Assembly: GCA_947446645.1 (NCBI GenBank)
Contig: CANFHA010000008.1
Location: 1 to 64,000 of the forward strand
Direction of reading: 5' to 3'
DNA: 64,000 bases
Origin: Chitinophagaceae bacterium
Lineage (GTDB): Bacteria; Bacteroidota; Bacteroidia; Chitinophagales; Chitinophagaceae
Under the pieces are notes generated by a model that worked only from the letters and a program-made list of their open reading frames with translations, had not been told where the DNA came from and made no database searches. The position numbers and the translations under genes are program-made. This document shows, piece after piece, positions 55,353 to 62,616 of the stretch. How positions within the stretch are numbered: position 1 is the first letter of the stretch; every line of letters begins with the position of its first letter.

Positions 55353-55381
55353 TATGATAGAGCGAAAAGTGCGCTATCATA
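55353..55381. promoter_or_regulatory. 29-bp inverted repeat operator, left copy
   Basis: Arms TATGATAG and CTATCATA enclose 13 bp (AGCGAAAAGTGCG). The reverse complement recurs at 57811-57839 with one difference. The near edge is 68 bp from the first start codon of the minus arm and 34 bp from its promoter-like box. Probable binding site for a regulator of the whole cluster. Confidence 0.7.
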
Positions 55382-55396
55382 ATCACTATAGTGATT
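55381..55396. promoter_or_regulatory. 16-bp perfect palindrome next to the operator
   Basis: AATCACTA/TAGTGATT is perfectly symmetric and abuts the 29-bp repeat. The right copy of the operator has a shorter TCACGTGA palindrome (57841-57848) in the matching place, and both sites then read CATGTAAT. This may be a second binding site. Confidence 0.55.
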
Positions 55397-55750
55397 ATCA
55401 TGTAATTTTTTTCGGCCCTAATCAGTTGAAATTTAGCGGTATATACGTTACTGATACCTCAGATTTTCCGCGAGTCATTTTTCAGGCATTTTCATTCACC
55501 AACCATAAACATATTAGCCGCATTTCATGTCCTTCATGCGGTATAATACCCTGAAGAAACATAGAACACGGCTAACACTTACTCCCCTGCGATTAACTAA
55601 AACACACCACAAACTCAAACTCCACAAAACAACTTTGCCTATTACTTTACTTCAGCTCTAAAATTCTAAGACAATATTCCTATGCATATGCAAACACATT
55701 CGCAGCGCAAACGCGCAGACTTACGACTCACGACTTATGACTTACGACTA
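55397..55750. other. Gap left of the core membrane gene
   Basis: No convincing gene. A short plus-strand frame starts inside the operator (55354-55554, CPSCG near its end) but is probably spurious. A GACTCACGACTTATGACTT repeat at about 55719-55749 matches the host repeat at 30221. Confidence 0.4.
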
Positions 55751-56215
55751 CTAAGCAGCATCCAGATTGCTTTCTATATAGCTGCGTATCTTACGTATAT
55801 AGTCGAAGTAGCCCATCTGCATCCGCACAAAGAATACCGCCAGTATGCTGCTCGCTATTGCCAGCAAAGCAAACGCTATCCTGATCTCGCCCCCTACCAG
55901 AATCAATATCGCCGCAGCAATAAGCATAAAGGTACAGAAGGTAACGATGAGCAATGGCCCGCCGGCATCCAGCCTCCGCATTTTAGAGGTTACCACCACG
56001 CGCATCCTGTCCCCTTCCTGCTTCATTTCTACTTTGGTTATGGGCAGTGTCTTTAGCCCTTCTTCCTGCTCAGCATGAGGTATTATCCTCAGCGACTGCT
56101 CTTTCTCATACACTTCAAAGTCCATGTTATGAATCTTCACATGGTGCCCTACCAGGCGGTTCCGGAGATCTTCCTTTGGTGTTGATGATTGGTACTTCTG
56201 TGTTCTCGTAAACAT
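55751..56215 (-). CDS. Two-helix membrane protein, 154 aa
   Basis: A soluble N-terminal part (about 1-80, VKIHNMDFEVYEKEQSLRIIPHAEQE) with basic character, then two transmembrane helices (about 86-108 and 110-130), then a short helical tail (YFDYIRKIRSYIESNL). No family recognised. It is located between the two operators with the DEAD-box gene, so it belongs to the non-phage core. Confidence 0.65.
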   Translation of the reverse strand: MFTRTQKYQSSTPKEDLRNRLVGHHVKIHNMDFEVYEKEQSLRIIPHAEQEEGLKTLPITKVEMKQEGDRMRVVVTSKMRRLDAGGPLLIVTFCTFMLIAAAILILVGGEIRIAFALLAIASSILAVFFVRMQMGYFDYIRKIRSYIESNLDAA

Positions 56216-56373
56216 AAAAAGTGTTTTATGGGTTCACTTAAATAGACGTCACACCAGGTTGAAAGGTTAGCGCTTTACATAACTTTAACAAAAAACATGC
56301 CATTTAAACCCCTTTCGCCACTTTCTTTTGTTCGCTACGCCACTTGCTATACCTTTAGCTAAAATATATTCCT

Positions 56374-57573
56374 TTGGATTTTGATGATTTCGGTTTTGAT
56401 TATGACCTCATGGATGGCATTGATGCCATGGGCTACCGCACTGCAACTCCTGTGCAGGAGCAAGTAATACCATCCATCATTGCCGGCCACGATATTATTG
56501 CCGCTGCGCAAACGGGCACTGGTAAAACAGCCGCTTTCCTGCTCCCGGTCATCCACAAGCTGCTCACAGAGCAGCACGATGCGCATACCATAAATGCAAT
56601 GATCATAGTCCCGACCCGTGAGCTTGCCGTGCAGATAGCGCAAACACTGGAAGGCATATCATACTACACTTCCATCAGTTTTATAGCTGTCTATGGCGGC
56701 ACAGGCGGCGCCCTTTTTGCCGCAGAGAAAAAAGCACTTACAACAGGTGCCGATATTGTTATCTGCACTCCCGGCCGCATGATATCCCATCTCAATATGG
56801 GCTATGTGAAACTCGACGGGCTCAAATATCTTATTCTCGATGAGGCTGACCGTATGCTCGATATGGGTTTCTACGAAGACATTATAAAGATCATCTCCTA
56901 CATGCCTAAGGAGCGCCAGAACCTGCTCTTCTCGGCTACTATGCCTCCGGGCATTCGCCAGCTGGCCAACACTATACTTAAAAAACCTGTCGAAGTAAAC
57001 ATTGCTATATCAAAGCCACCGGAGCAGATAAAGCAGGAAGCGTTCATTGTGTTTGAAGCGCAGAAGATACCGCTGGTAAAGCACGTCTTGCAACAGACCC
57101 AGTTCGATAGTGTGCTTATCTTCTGCTCCAGCAAGCTAAGCGTTAAAAAACTGACTGAAGAGCTAAAGCGAGCCAGGTTCTCTGTCGACCAGATACAGTC
57201 GGACCTGGAACAGGATAAGCGTGAACAGGTATTGCTCGATTTCAGAAGCAAGAAGCTCAAGATACTTGTGGCTACAGATATCCTCAGCCGGGGTATAGAC
57301 ATTGAGGACATTGACCTCGTCATCAACTTCGATGTACCACACGATGGCGAAGATTATATTCACCGCATAGGCCGCACGGCCCGCGCAGCTACCAAGGGCA
57401 CTGCTTATACCTTCATCAGCGAAAAAGAAAAGTATAAATTCGACAGGATAGAAAAGCTGCTGGGGCATGCCGTCACTAAAGCACAGGTGCCAGAGCAGTT
57501 TGGTCCAACGCCCACTGCCGGCGAGTTCGTACAAAAACAAAAAAAGAAAAATAACAGGAAATTCAAAAGATAA
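56374..57573 (+). CDS. DEAD-box RNA helicase (RhlE-like), 399 aa
   Basis: TTG start (no ATG in frame before a stop). Motifs in order: Q motif GYRTATPVQEQ, Walker A AAQTGTGKTA, PTRELAVQ, TPGR, DEAD in ILDEADRMLDMGF, SAT in LLFSATMPP, then the second RecA domain with STRGI-like LSRGIDIEDI and HRIGRTARAATKG. A basic tail (QKKKNNRKFKR) follows. It remodels RNA duplexes. The class is normally chromosomal, so its position between two phage arms is unusual. Confidence 0.93.
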   Translation: MDFDDFGFDYDLMDGIDAMGYRTATPVQEQVIPSIIAGHDIIAAAQTGTGKTAAFLLPVIHKLLTEQHDAHTINAMIIVPTRELAVQIAQTLEGISYYTSISFIAVYGGTGGALFAAEKKALTTGADIVICTPGRMISHLNMGYVKLDGLKYLILDEADRMLDMGFYEDIIKIISYMPKERQNLLFSATMPPGIRQLANTILKKPVEVNIAISKPPEQIKQEAFIVFEAQKIPLVKHVLQQTQFDSVLIFCSSKLSVKKLTEELKRARFSVDQIQSDLEQDKREQVLLDFRSKKLKILVATDILSRGIDIEDIDLVINFDVPHDGEDYIHRIGRTARAATKGTAYTFISEKEKYKFDRIEKLLGHAVTKAQVPEQFGPTPTAGEFVQKQKKKNNRKFKR

Positions 57574-57592
57574 TGCTCCACGCATTCACCAC

Positions 57593-57624
57593 AAGTAGAG
57601 ACCCAATATCTTGCGTCTCTACTT
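57593..57624 (+). terminator. Stem-loop after the helicase gene
   Basis: AAGTAGAGAC pairs perfectly with GTCTCTACTT over a 12-nt loop. It lies between the helicase stop and the plus-arm operator and likely separates the two transcription units. Confidence 0.6.
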
Positions 57625-57810
57625 GCGTTTGCAACTTTAAATATCTCTTTTGAACGAGCATGTCAATCCCATTAAAAATAATTTTCACAACATCAAAATT
57701 CTTCATCCGCAACACTTTGGTTTCGGCCACTTTGCCATAGCGCAAAAGCGGTAATATTTATCCGCTGCATTTTCAGCAATTTAACTTCGGTTATCCACAC
57801 AAAAAAGTTT

Positions 57811-57839
57811 TATCATAGCGCACTTTTCGCTCTATCATA
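57811..57839. promoter_or_regulatory. 29-bp inverted repeat operator, right copy
   Basis: TATCATAG...CTATCATA is the reverse complement of the left copy with one substitution. Its near edge is 67 bp from the plus-arm start at 57906. It is followed by TCACGTGA and a GCTCTACCAT half-site, so the region has at least two related elements. Confidence 0.7.
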
Positions 57840-57893
57840 TTCACGTGACGCTCTACCATGTAATCTTTAATTGCCCGTTTGAAATTTGCGATT

Positions 57894-57901
57894 CACCTTT
57901 G
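57894..57901 (+). promoter_or_regulatory. Plus-arm promoter block CACCTTTG
   Basis: TTCACCTTTGTGCCATG: the -7-like CACCTTTG ends 4 nt before the ATG at 57906. A TTG stands 20 nt upstream. This is the same layout as the minus arm, but the very short distance to the ATG implies a leaderless transcript or a later start. Confidence 0.5.
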
Positions 57902-57905
57902 TGCC

Positions 57906-58370
57906 ATGAGGAGAGAATTTTCGTACGATCAGAGAAAAGAATGGGCCAAAACGCTTTACACAAAGCTGGATAAAGGCATCAGTGAAATTGCGATAACGGT
58001 CGGAGCAGATGAAGTTATAGTGCGCTCATGGATACAGGAAGGGAGGTGGAACGACGTTAAGCGTTCACTCCTTATCTCAAAAGAAGCACAGCTGGAACGC
58101 TTCTACAGTGCCATAGAGCGCATCTATGCTAAATCGGTTGAATATCCCGATGGAGAACTGACTATAAAAGATATTGACCTTGTTACCAAATACACAGCGG
58201 CTATTAAAAACCTGGAATCCGAAACGGGCATTTCCTATATCGTCCAGGTGGCAGCGCTGTTCACCCGGTGGCTGCTTCATCGCGATGCAGTTCTTGCTCG
58301 CGAAGTCACAGCGCACTTCGATACATTTATTACAGATCTGGATGTTTCCAGGCCTAAGCCATTAATTTAA
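57906..58370 (+). CDS. Terminase small subunit, 154 aa
   Basis: Start at ATG 57906 (MRREFSYDQRKEWAKTLY). Residues 25-55 form a HTH of the small-terminase type (GISEIAITVGADEVIVRSWIQEGRWNDVK), followed by helices used for oligomerisation (LERFYSAIERIYAKSVEYPDG). It recognises the packaging site on DNA and regulates the large subunit. It is the first gene of the plus arm and precedes the large terminase by 55 bp. Confidence 0.75.
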   Translation: MRREFSYDQRKEWAKTLYTKLDKGISEIAITVGADEVIVRSWIQEGRWNDVKRSLLISKEAQLERFYSAIERIYAKSVEYPDGELTIKDIDLVTKYTAAIKNLESETGISYIVQVAALFTRWLLHRDAVLAREVTAHFDTFITDLDVSRPKPLI

Positions 58371-58425
58371 TTATTTCACGTGCTAAATGGAGCTGCAGGC
58401 ATCACGCACTGCAGGTGGGAATTTT

Positions 58426-59952
58426 ATGACAGATAAACAGTGGTTTACCTATTGGCGGCAGCATGCCAAAATGATATTTGATACCACACAGGTAGATGTA
58501 AATGAAACTAAAGAAGAAAGTGAACAAAGAAAAGAAGAGCTGGAAGCTGACCCTGAGAAATGGTTTAAATACTATTTCCCCGGCTATGCTACTTCGCCTC
58601 CTGCTCATTTTCATCTTGCGGCAACCAAACGGGTACTTGCAAATCCTGAGTGGTACGAAGTAAGGATCTGGAGCCGCGAACTAGCCAAGAGCACACGCAC
58701 TATGATGGAGGTATTCTACCTCACCCTCGTTGGCCATAGTGTTGATCCGCCGGCTGAGCGAAAACCGAGACGATATGTCTTGCTCATCAGCAACAGCCTC
58801 AACAATGCCTGCCGGTTGCTCACACCATACCGTATCAACTTTGAGTGTAACCAGCGTATTCACCAGGACTACGGGCCCCAGCAAAGCATTATTAAGTGGA
58901 CAGAAACAGAATTCATAACTATCGGCGGAGTAGCTTTTCGTGCGCTGGGTGCGGGTCAGAGCCCACGCGGCACCCGCAATGAAGAAGCCCGGCCGGACAT
59001 AATATTGTTTGATGATATAGACACGGATGCCGATTGCCTGAATCCCGAGATAATTGCAAAGAAGTGGAGATGGATAGAGGAAGCAGCGATCGGCACCCGT
59101 TCTGTGTCTGGCAGTACTACTATTATTTTTTGTGGCAACCGCATTGCTGCAGACTGCTGCATTGAACGTGCTACAAAGCTGGCCGATCATTCCGAAGTTA
59201 TAAACATTCGCACTGCAGCAGGTAACTCTGCATGGCCGGAAAAGAATACTGAGGCCGATATTGAGCGTGTGCTTTCCCAGAAAAGCTATGCGGCCCAGCA
59301 GAAAGAATATTTCAATAATCCCATTACAGAAGGGTCGGTGTTTAAACACATGGCATACAAGCCCGTCCGGCATCTTAGCGAGTACGATATGATCGTATGC
59401 TACACCGACCCTTCTTATAAAACAACCAGCGACTACAAAGCCACAGTGCTCGTAGGCAAATGGCAAAATGAATACCACATTATCAAGTGCTTTCTCGCCC
59501 AGGGCACTACCGCACATATGATAGACTGGCACTACACCATCATGGATATTGTTGCCACCGTGGAACAGGCCTGTTGCTATTATTTCATGGAGCAGGTATT
59601 CATGCAGGATGTGCTGGTAAAAGAAGTTAATGATGCAGGCCTCAGAACCAAACGTCCAATACCGCTTAGCGGAGACACCCGCAAAAAGCCGGACAAATTC
59701 ATGCGCATCGAAAGCCTGCTCGAGCCACTGCACCGCAATGGTCAGCTTTATCTGAACGAGCATGAGCGCAGCAACCCGCACATGGCACGCCTCGCAGAGC
59801 AGTTTACTGCTTTCGCACCGCGCTCCCGTGCCCACGACGATGGCCCCGATGCCGTTGAAGGCGCTATCTGGAAAATCAACGAGCTGCTGCTCAGAAAGAC
59901 CGATGGTGCAATTGTAGTCTCAAAAAAACAGCCAAATAAAAACCGCTGGTAA
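58426..59952 (+). CDS. Terminase large subunit, 508 aa
   Basis: Start at 58426 (MTDKQWFTYWRQHAK). ATPase: a Walker A-like RELAKST at 84-90 and Walker B IILFDDID at 192-199, then the coupling segment TTIIFCGNR. Nuclease: first Asp D328 in CYTDPSY and the last acidic pair in DDGPDAVEG (D471-D475). It packages DNA into proheads and cuts it. All motifs are intact, so it is likely functional. Confidence 0.9.
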   Translation: MTDKQWFTYWRQHAKMIFDTTQVDVNETKEESEQRKEELEADPEKWFKYYFPGYATSPPAHFHLAATKRVLANPEWYEVRIWSRELAKSTRTMMEVFYLTLVGHSVDPPAERKPRRYVLLISNSLNNACRLLTPYRINFECNQRIHQDYGPQQSIIKWTETEFITIGGVAFRALGAGQSPRGTRNEEARPDIILFDDIDTDADCLNPEIIAKKWRWIEEAAIGTRSVSGSTTIIFCGNRIAADCCIERATKLADHSEVINIRTAAGNSAWPEKNTEADIERVLSQKSYAAQQKEYFNNPITEGSVFKHMAYKPVRHLSEYDMIVCYTDPSYKTTSDYKATVLVGKWQNEYHIIKCFLAQGTTAHMIDWHYTIMDIVATVEQACCYYFMEQVFMQDVLVKEVNDAGLRTKRPIPLSGDTRKKPDKFMRIESLLEPLHRNGQLYLNEHERSNPHMARLAEQFTAFAPRSRAHDDGPDAVEGAIWKINELLLRKTDGAIVVSKKQPNKNRW

Positions 59953-60056
59953 CAGATATCTCTTCAACCGGCTGTCATGCCGAAGTATGAGGCATCTATA
60001 CTCGCGAAGAGCTGCGAAGCACAATCCCCGACAATGGTGAGCTTAGCTGAACCATC

Positions 60057-60205
60057 AAAGAGGGGATGCTCAGAAGAATTGCTAAGCCTGTTTTCTAGCT
60101 GAGATGGCAGCCTCGCACGTACCCTACACACTCCCCTCCTTTTTTCAAGGAGGGGATGCACAGAAGCATTGCGAAGCATGCTTCTGAGCTGGGGTGGTTA
60201 CCTCG
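60057..60205. repeat. Stem-loop repeat family, two copies
   Basis: Each copy has AGGGGATGC, an imperfect stem such as CAGAAGCA...TGCTTCTG (60161-60186), and GAGCTGGGGTGGTTACCTCGC at the end. The second copy starts with the hairpin CCCCTCCTT-TTTTC-AAGGAGGGG (60133-60155). The first copy is more diverged. Confidence 0.7.
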
Positions 60206-60299
60206 CTCATACGCACCGATGTAGCACAAGGTTTCACCAAAAACCAATAAATTTACACCGCAAAAGCTCCGGGCTATCGCGACTAAACCAAAAAACACA

Positions 60300-60875
60300 A
60301 TGAAAAACATAATAATCACACTCCTCCTACTCACTATCACCTTCACCTCCCACGCCCAGGTCGACAAGTCAGATGCAAAAGAAGCAAAGACAGACCGTAA
60401 GCAGGATATAAGAGAAAATGCTGCCGAACACAAACAGCTCTCAAAGCAAAAGGTCGACTACAATCTCTTTCGCCGGCAGATGCTCGCACTTAAGGAATAT
60501 GGCGATGAGCGCAAAAAAATACCGGCCCTCCAGAAAGCAAGCAAAATGACCGTAAAGATCGTTGTCTATGTCGACTCGCTCGATGGCAGCGATGACAACA
60601 GCAAAACACTGACGGGTTACATCGCAGAAAACGTAGGCGATAATTCCACCAACATTTACGAGATCACCTACGATCGTGCACAGAAAAAGATCACCGCTGT
60701 CAAGCCCACGGGCGAAACATCGGATATTGAACAGGACGAGAACGCTGACGCTAAAAAGCCGGCGGCCAAAAAGCCGGGAGCCAAAAAAGCAAAAGGCGAC
60801 GACGATGACGACGACGGTGATGATGAACCAGCGTCCTCGAAGAAAAAGAAAGACGTTGATCCCGACGACAAATAA
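60300..60875 (+). CDS. Secreted protein with charged low-complexity tail, 191 aa
   Basis: Signal peptide (MKNIIITLLLLTITFTSHAQ), a charged helical region (ADAKEAKTDRKQDIREN ... SKQKVDYNLFRRQMLALKEYG), a central 60-residue part and a tail of alternating Lys and Asp blocks (KKPGAKKAKGDDDDDD). No family. It lies between terminase and the gp36-like gene but is not a known phage part. Confidence 0.65.
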   Translation: MKNIIITLLLLTITFTSHAQVDKSDAKEAKTDRKQDIRENAAEHKQLSKQKVDYNLFRRQMLALKEYGDERKKIPALQKASKMTVKIVVYVDSLDGSDDNSKTLTGYIAENVGDNSTNIYEITYDRAQKKITAVKPTGETSDIEQDENADAKKPAAKKPGAKKAKGDDDDDDGDDEPASSKKKKDVDPDDK

Positions 60876-60942
60876 CACGGCTGGTCTTCACACAAGGGTA
60901 CTCCGCACAATCGTACTCCATCTCACGCCAGCATAGCACACG

Positions 60943-61013
60943 CCCTTCCTTTTGTCAAGGAAGCAATGCTCAACAGCACAGCAAAGCCTGCTGTTGAGCT
61001 GGGTGGTTATCTC
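60943..61013. repeat. Stem-loop repeat family, third copy
   Basis: CCTTCCTTTTGTCAAGGAAG hairpin (60944-60963), then GCAATGCT, stem CAACAGCA...TGCTGTTG (60971-60996) and GAGCTGGGTGGTTATCTC. It has the same architecture as the two copies at 60057-60205 with a changed stem sequence, as expected of structure-conserved repeats. Confidence 0.7.
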
Positions 61014-61074
61014 ACGCCTGCGCCACCCATCACCGAACAACTCAATCAATAAACAAATCAACCAATCAACCACC

Positions 61075-61509
61075 ATGCCTATCATCACCCCGGCTGATCT
61101 CAGCACCAACATTTATCCGGAGATCATCACAGAGATCACACGCACAGATACTACCATTACGTACCGCGCTATTGATGCAGCCATACACGAAACCAAAATG
61201 TACCTCGCACGATTTGATCTGGCGCAACTCTTCGGAACAAATACCTTGCAACCCGCCGTACATGATGAATACCTTAGGAGCTTGGTTAAAGACATTGCCT
61301 GTTGGCACTTACTGCGCTTATCTAATGTCGGTGTAGACTACACAGTCTATCGAACCGCCTACCAGGACGCACTTACCACCTTAAAAAACATTATGGCCGG
61401 GCAGGCCCAGCCCCAGGGATGGCCTTATGCTGATACGGCTACAGAAGATATACCCGATGGGGACACCATTTCCTGGAGCAGCAATCCTAAGCGCAACAAT
61501 TACTATTAA
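61075..61509 (+). CDS. Mu gp36-like (DUF1320) head-tail protein, 144 aa
   Basis: Start at ATG 61075 (MPIITPADLSTNIYPEIITEITRTD). The family pattern is present: DAAIHETKMYLARFDLAQLFG, YLRSLVKDIACWHLLRLSN, and YQDALTTLKNIMAGQAQPQGWP. It is a short, mostly helical connector between head and tail in Mu-like phages. Found between the terminase and portal genes. Confidence 0.8.
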   Translation: MPIITPADLSTNIYPEIITEITRTDTTITYRAIDAAIHETKMYLARFDLAQLFGTNTLQPAVHDEYLRSLVKDIACWHLLRLSNVGVDYTVYRTAYQDALTTLKNIMAGQAQPQGWPYADTATEDIPDGDTISWSSNPKRNNYY

Positions 61510-61511
61510 AT

Positions 61512-61985
61512 TTAGACAATGCTGATCGGAGGGAAGGCACCAGGATAGCGCATAGTTTTTGACGACTCGGGCACCTTGTAATAGGCATTATGCGGGTTTT
61601 TAAATCTCTTCCGCTTTGGCGCCGGGTCTATAAATACCTTGTCATTGAATTTGATGTATATAAACACCAGAACACACAGTCCGGAATATATAAGTATCGC
61701 CGTATAGCTGGTCGATTTCTTAGCATCTTTAGTCAGTGTCTTTTTCGGCGGGGTAGACCTGTATATCAGGTACGTCATCAGTGCAGCCGTAAAAAAAATA
61801 TAGGGAAACGAAAATAACTTATGCACAATAGAAGTCGGCATCCATCCTTCCAGCAATATCCCCAGGCCAAAGATCATTACCATATTTAGTAGCGATACGT
61901 AGGCAATGGCTATAACAAGAGAAAATAACTTGAACCGTGTTATGTTGTATACAAAGCGATAAACGGAGGTTATTAGACTTCTCAT
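61512..61985 (-). CDS. Small polytopic membrane protein, paralog A, 157 aa
   Basis: Helices at about 20-45, 55-78 and 95-113, with the conserved segment GLGILLEGWMPTSIVHKLF and FPYIFF. The C-terminus is basic and proline-containing. It shares this segment with the gene at 62168-62533. On the minus strand, opposite to the terminase/portal genes, its stop lies 2 bp from the end of the gp36-like gene. No family recognised. Confidence 0.65.
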   Translation of the reverse strand: MRSLITSVYRFVYNITRFKLFSLVIAIAYVSLLNMVMIFGLGILLEGWMPTSIVHKLFSFPYIFFTAALMTYLIYRSTPPKKTLTKDAKKSTSYTAILIYSGLCVLVFIYIKFNDKVFIDPAPKRKRFKNPHNAYYKVPESSKTMRYPGAFPPISIV

Positions 61986-62167
61986 TGGTCCGTGAATTGG
62001 TGTTTTATAGTTGTGATACCTCTGGAATTAAAGACCTAAAGTTAAAGCATCATTACCAATATATCTTAGTGTTGCTTGCTTAAAAATGACTGACTTGCTT
62101 TTCGCCGGTTGTTCTTTGGGTATAATGACATAATTACCTGTGTAGAATACTGCTGCAATGAATATGC

Positions 62168-62533
62168 TTAGTAATCGGCAGAGTAAAGATAGAAGTACTT
62201 AATGTATATGAAGAGGATCACTGCGGCTATCGTAAACACGATTAGCGGCGCATACATTACCCCTGTTTCTTTATCCCTCGATAGGTTTTGAAGCGGCAAC
62301 ATGATCACAAAATTAAAAATGAACATTGCTGCTGCCACACCTATTATATAAGGAAATGCGAAGAGTATGTGTACATAAGAAGTAGGCATCCAGCCCTCTG
62401 CCAGTATACCCAATCCGTAAATGAGCAGCAGGTTTATTACTGTAAAATAGATGAGTGAGGAAAAGAGAGCAATGACTTTATTCTGGGTAAACTTGAATAC
62501 GATCTTATACAGGTCGGCTATTAACCTTCTCAT
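62168..62533 (-). CDS. Small polytopic membrane protein, paralog B, 121 aa
   Basis: Start at 62533 (MRRLIADLYKIVF). Three to four helices and the shared segment GLGILAEGWMPTSYVHILFAFPYI. About one third of the residues are the same as in paralog A by eye. The pair is probably a tandem duplication. It precedes the portal gene divergently, so it could be co-regulated or be an exclusion/immunity-type cargo. That function is a guess. Confidence 0.65.
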   Translation of the reverse strand: MRRLIADLYKIVFKFTQNKVIALFSSLIYFTVINLLLIYGLGILAEGWMPTSYVHILFAFPYIIGVAAAMFIFNFVIMLPLQNLSRDKETGVMYAPLIVFTIAAVILFIYIKYFYLYSADY

Positions 62534-62616
62534 CTTCTGAACAACTGATTTAAAAAGCACAAGATAGAGTTTTTTCACTATCACAACACATTACGCAATA
62601 GCAAAAAATATTTTTT

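Noticed and set aside
55354-55554. 66-codon plus-strand frame with a CPSCG motif
   Set aside because: Its first 14 codons are the operator palindromes; the right operator copy does not support the same protein. Coding is unlikely but not excluded.
58681-59835. 384-codon minus-strand frame opposite the terminase
   Set aside because: It is the shadow of conserved terminase ATPase and nuclease coding sequence.
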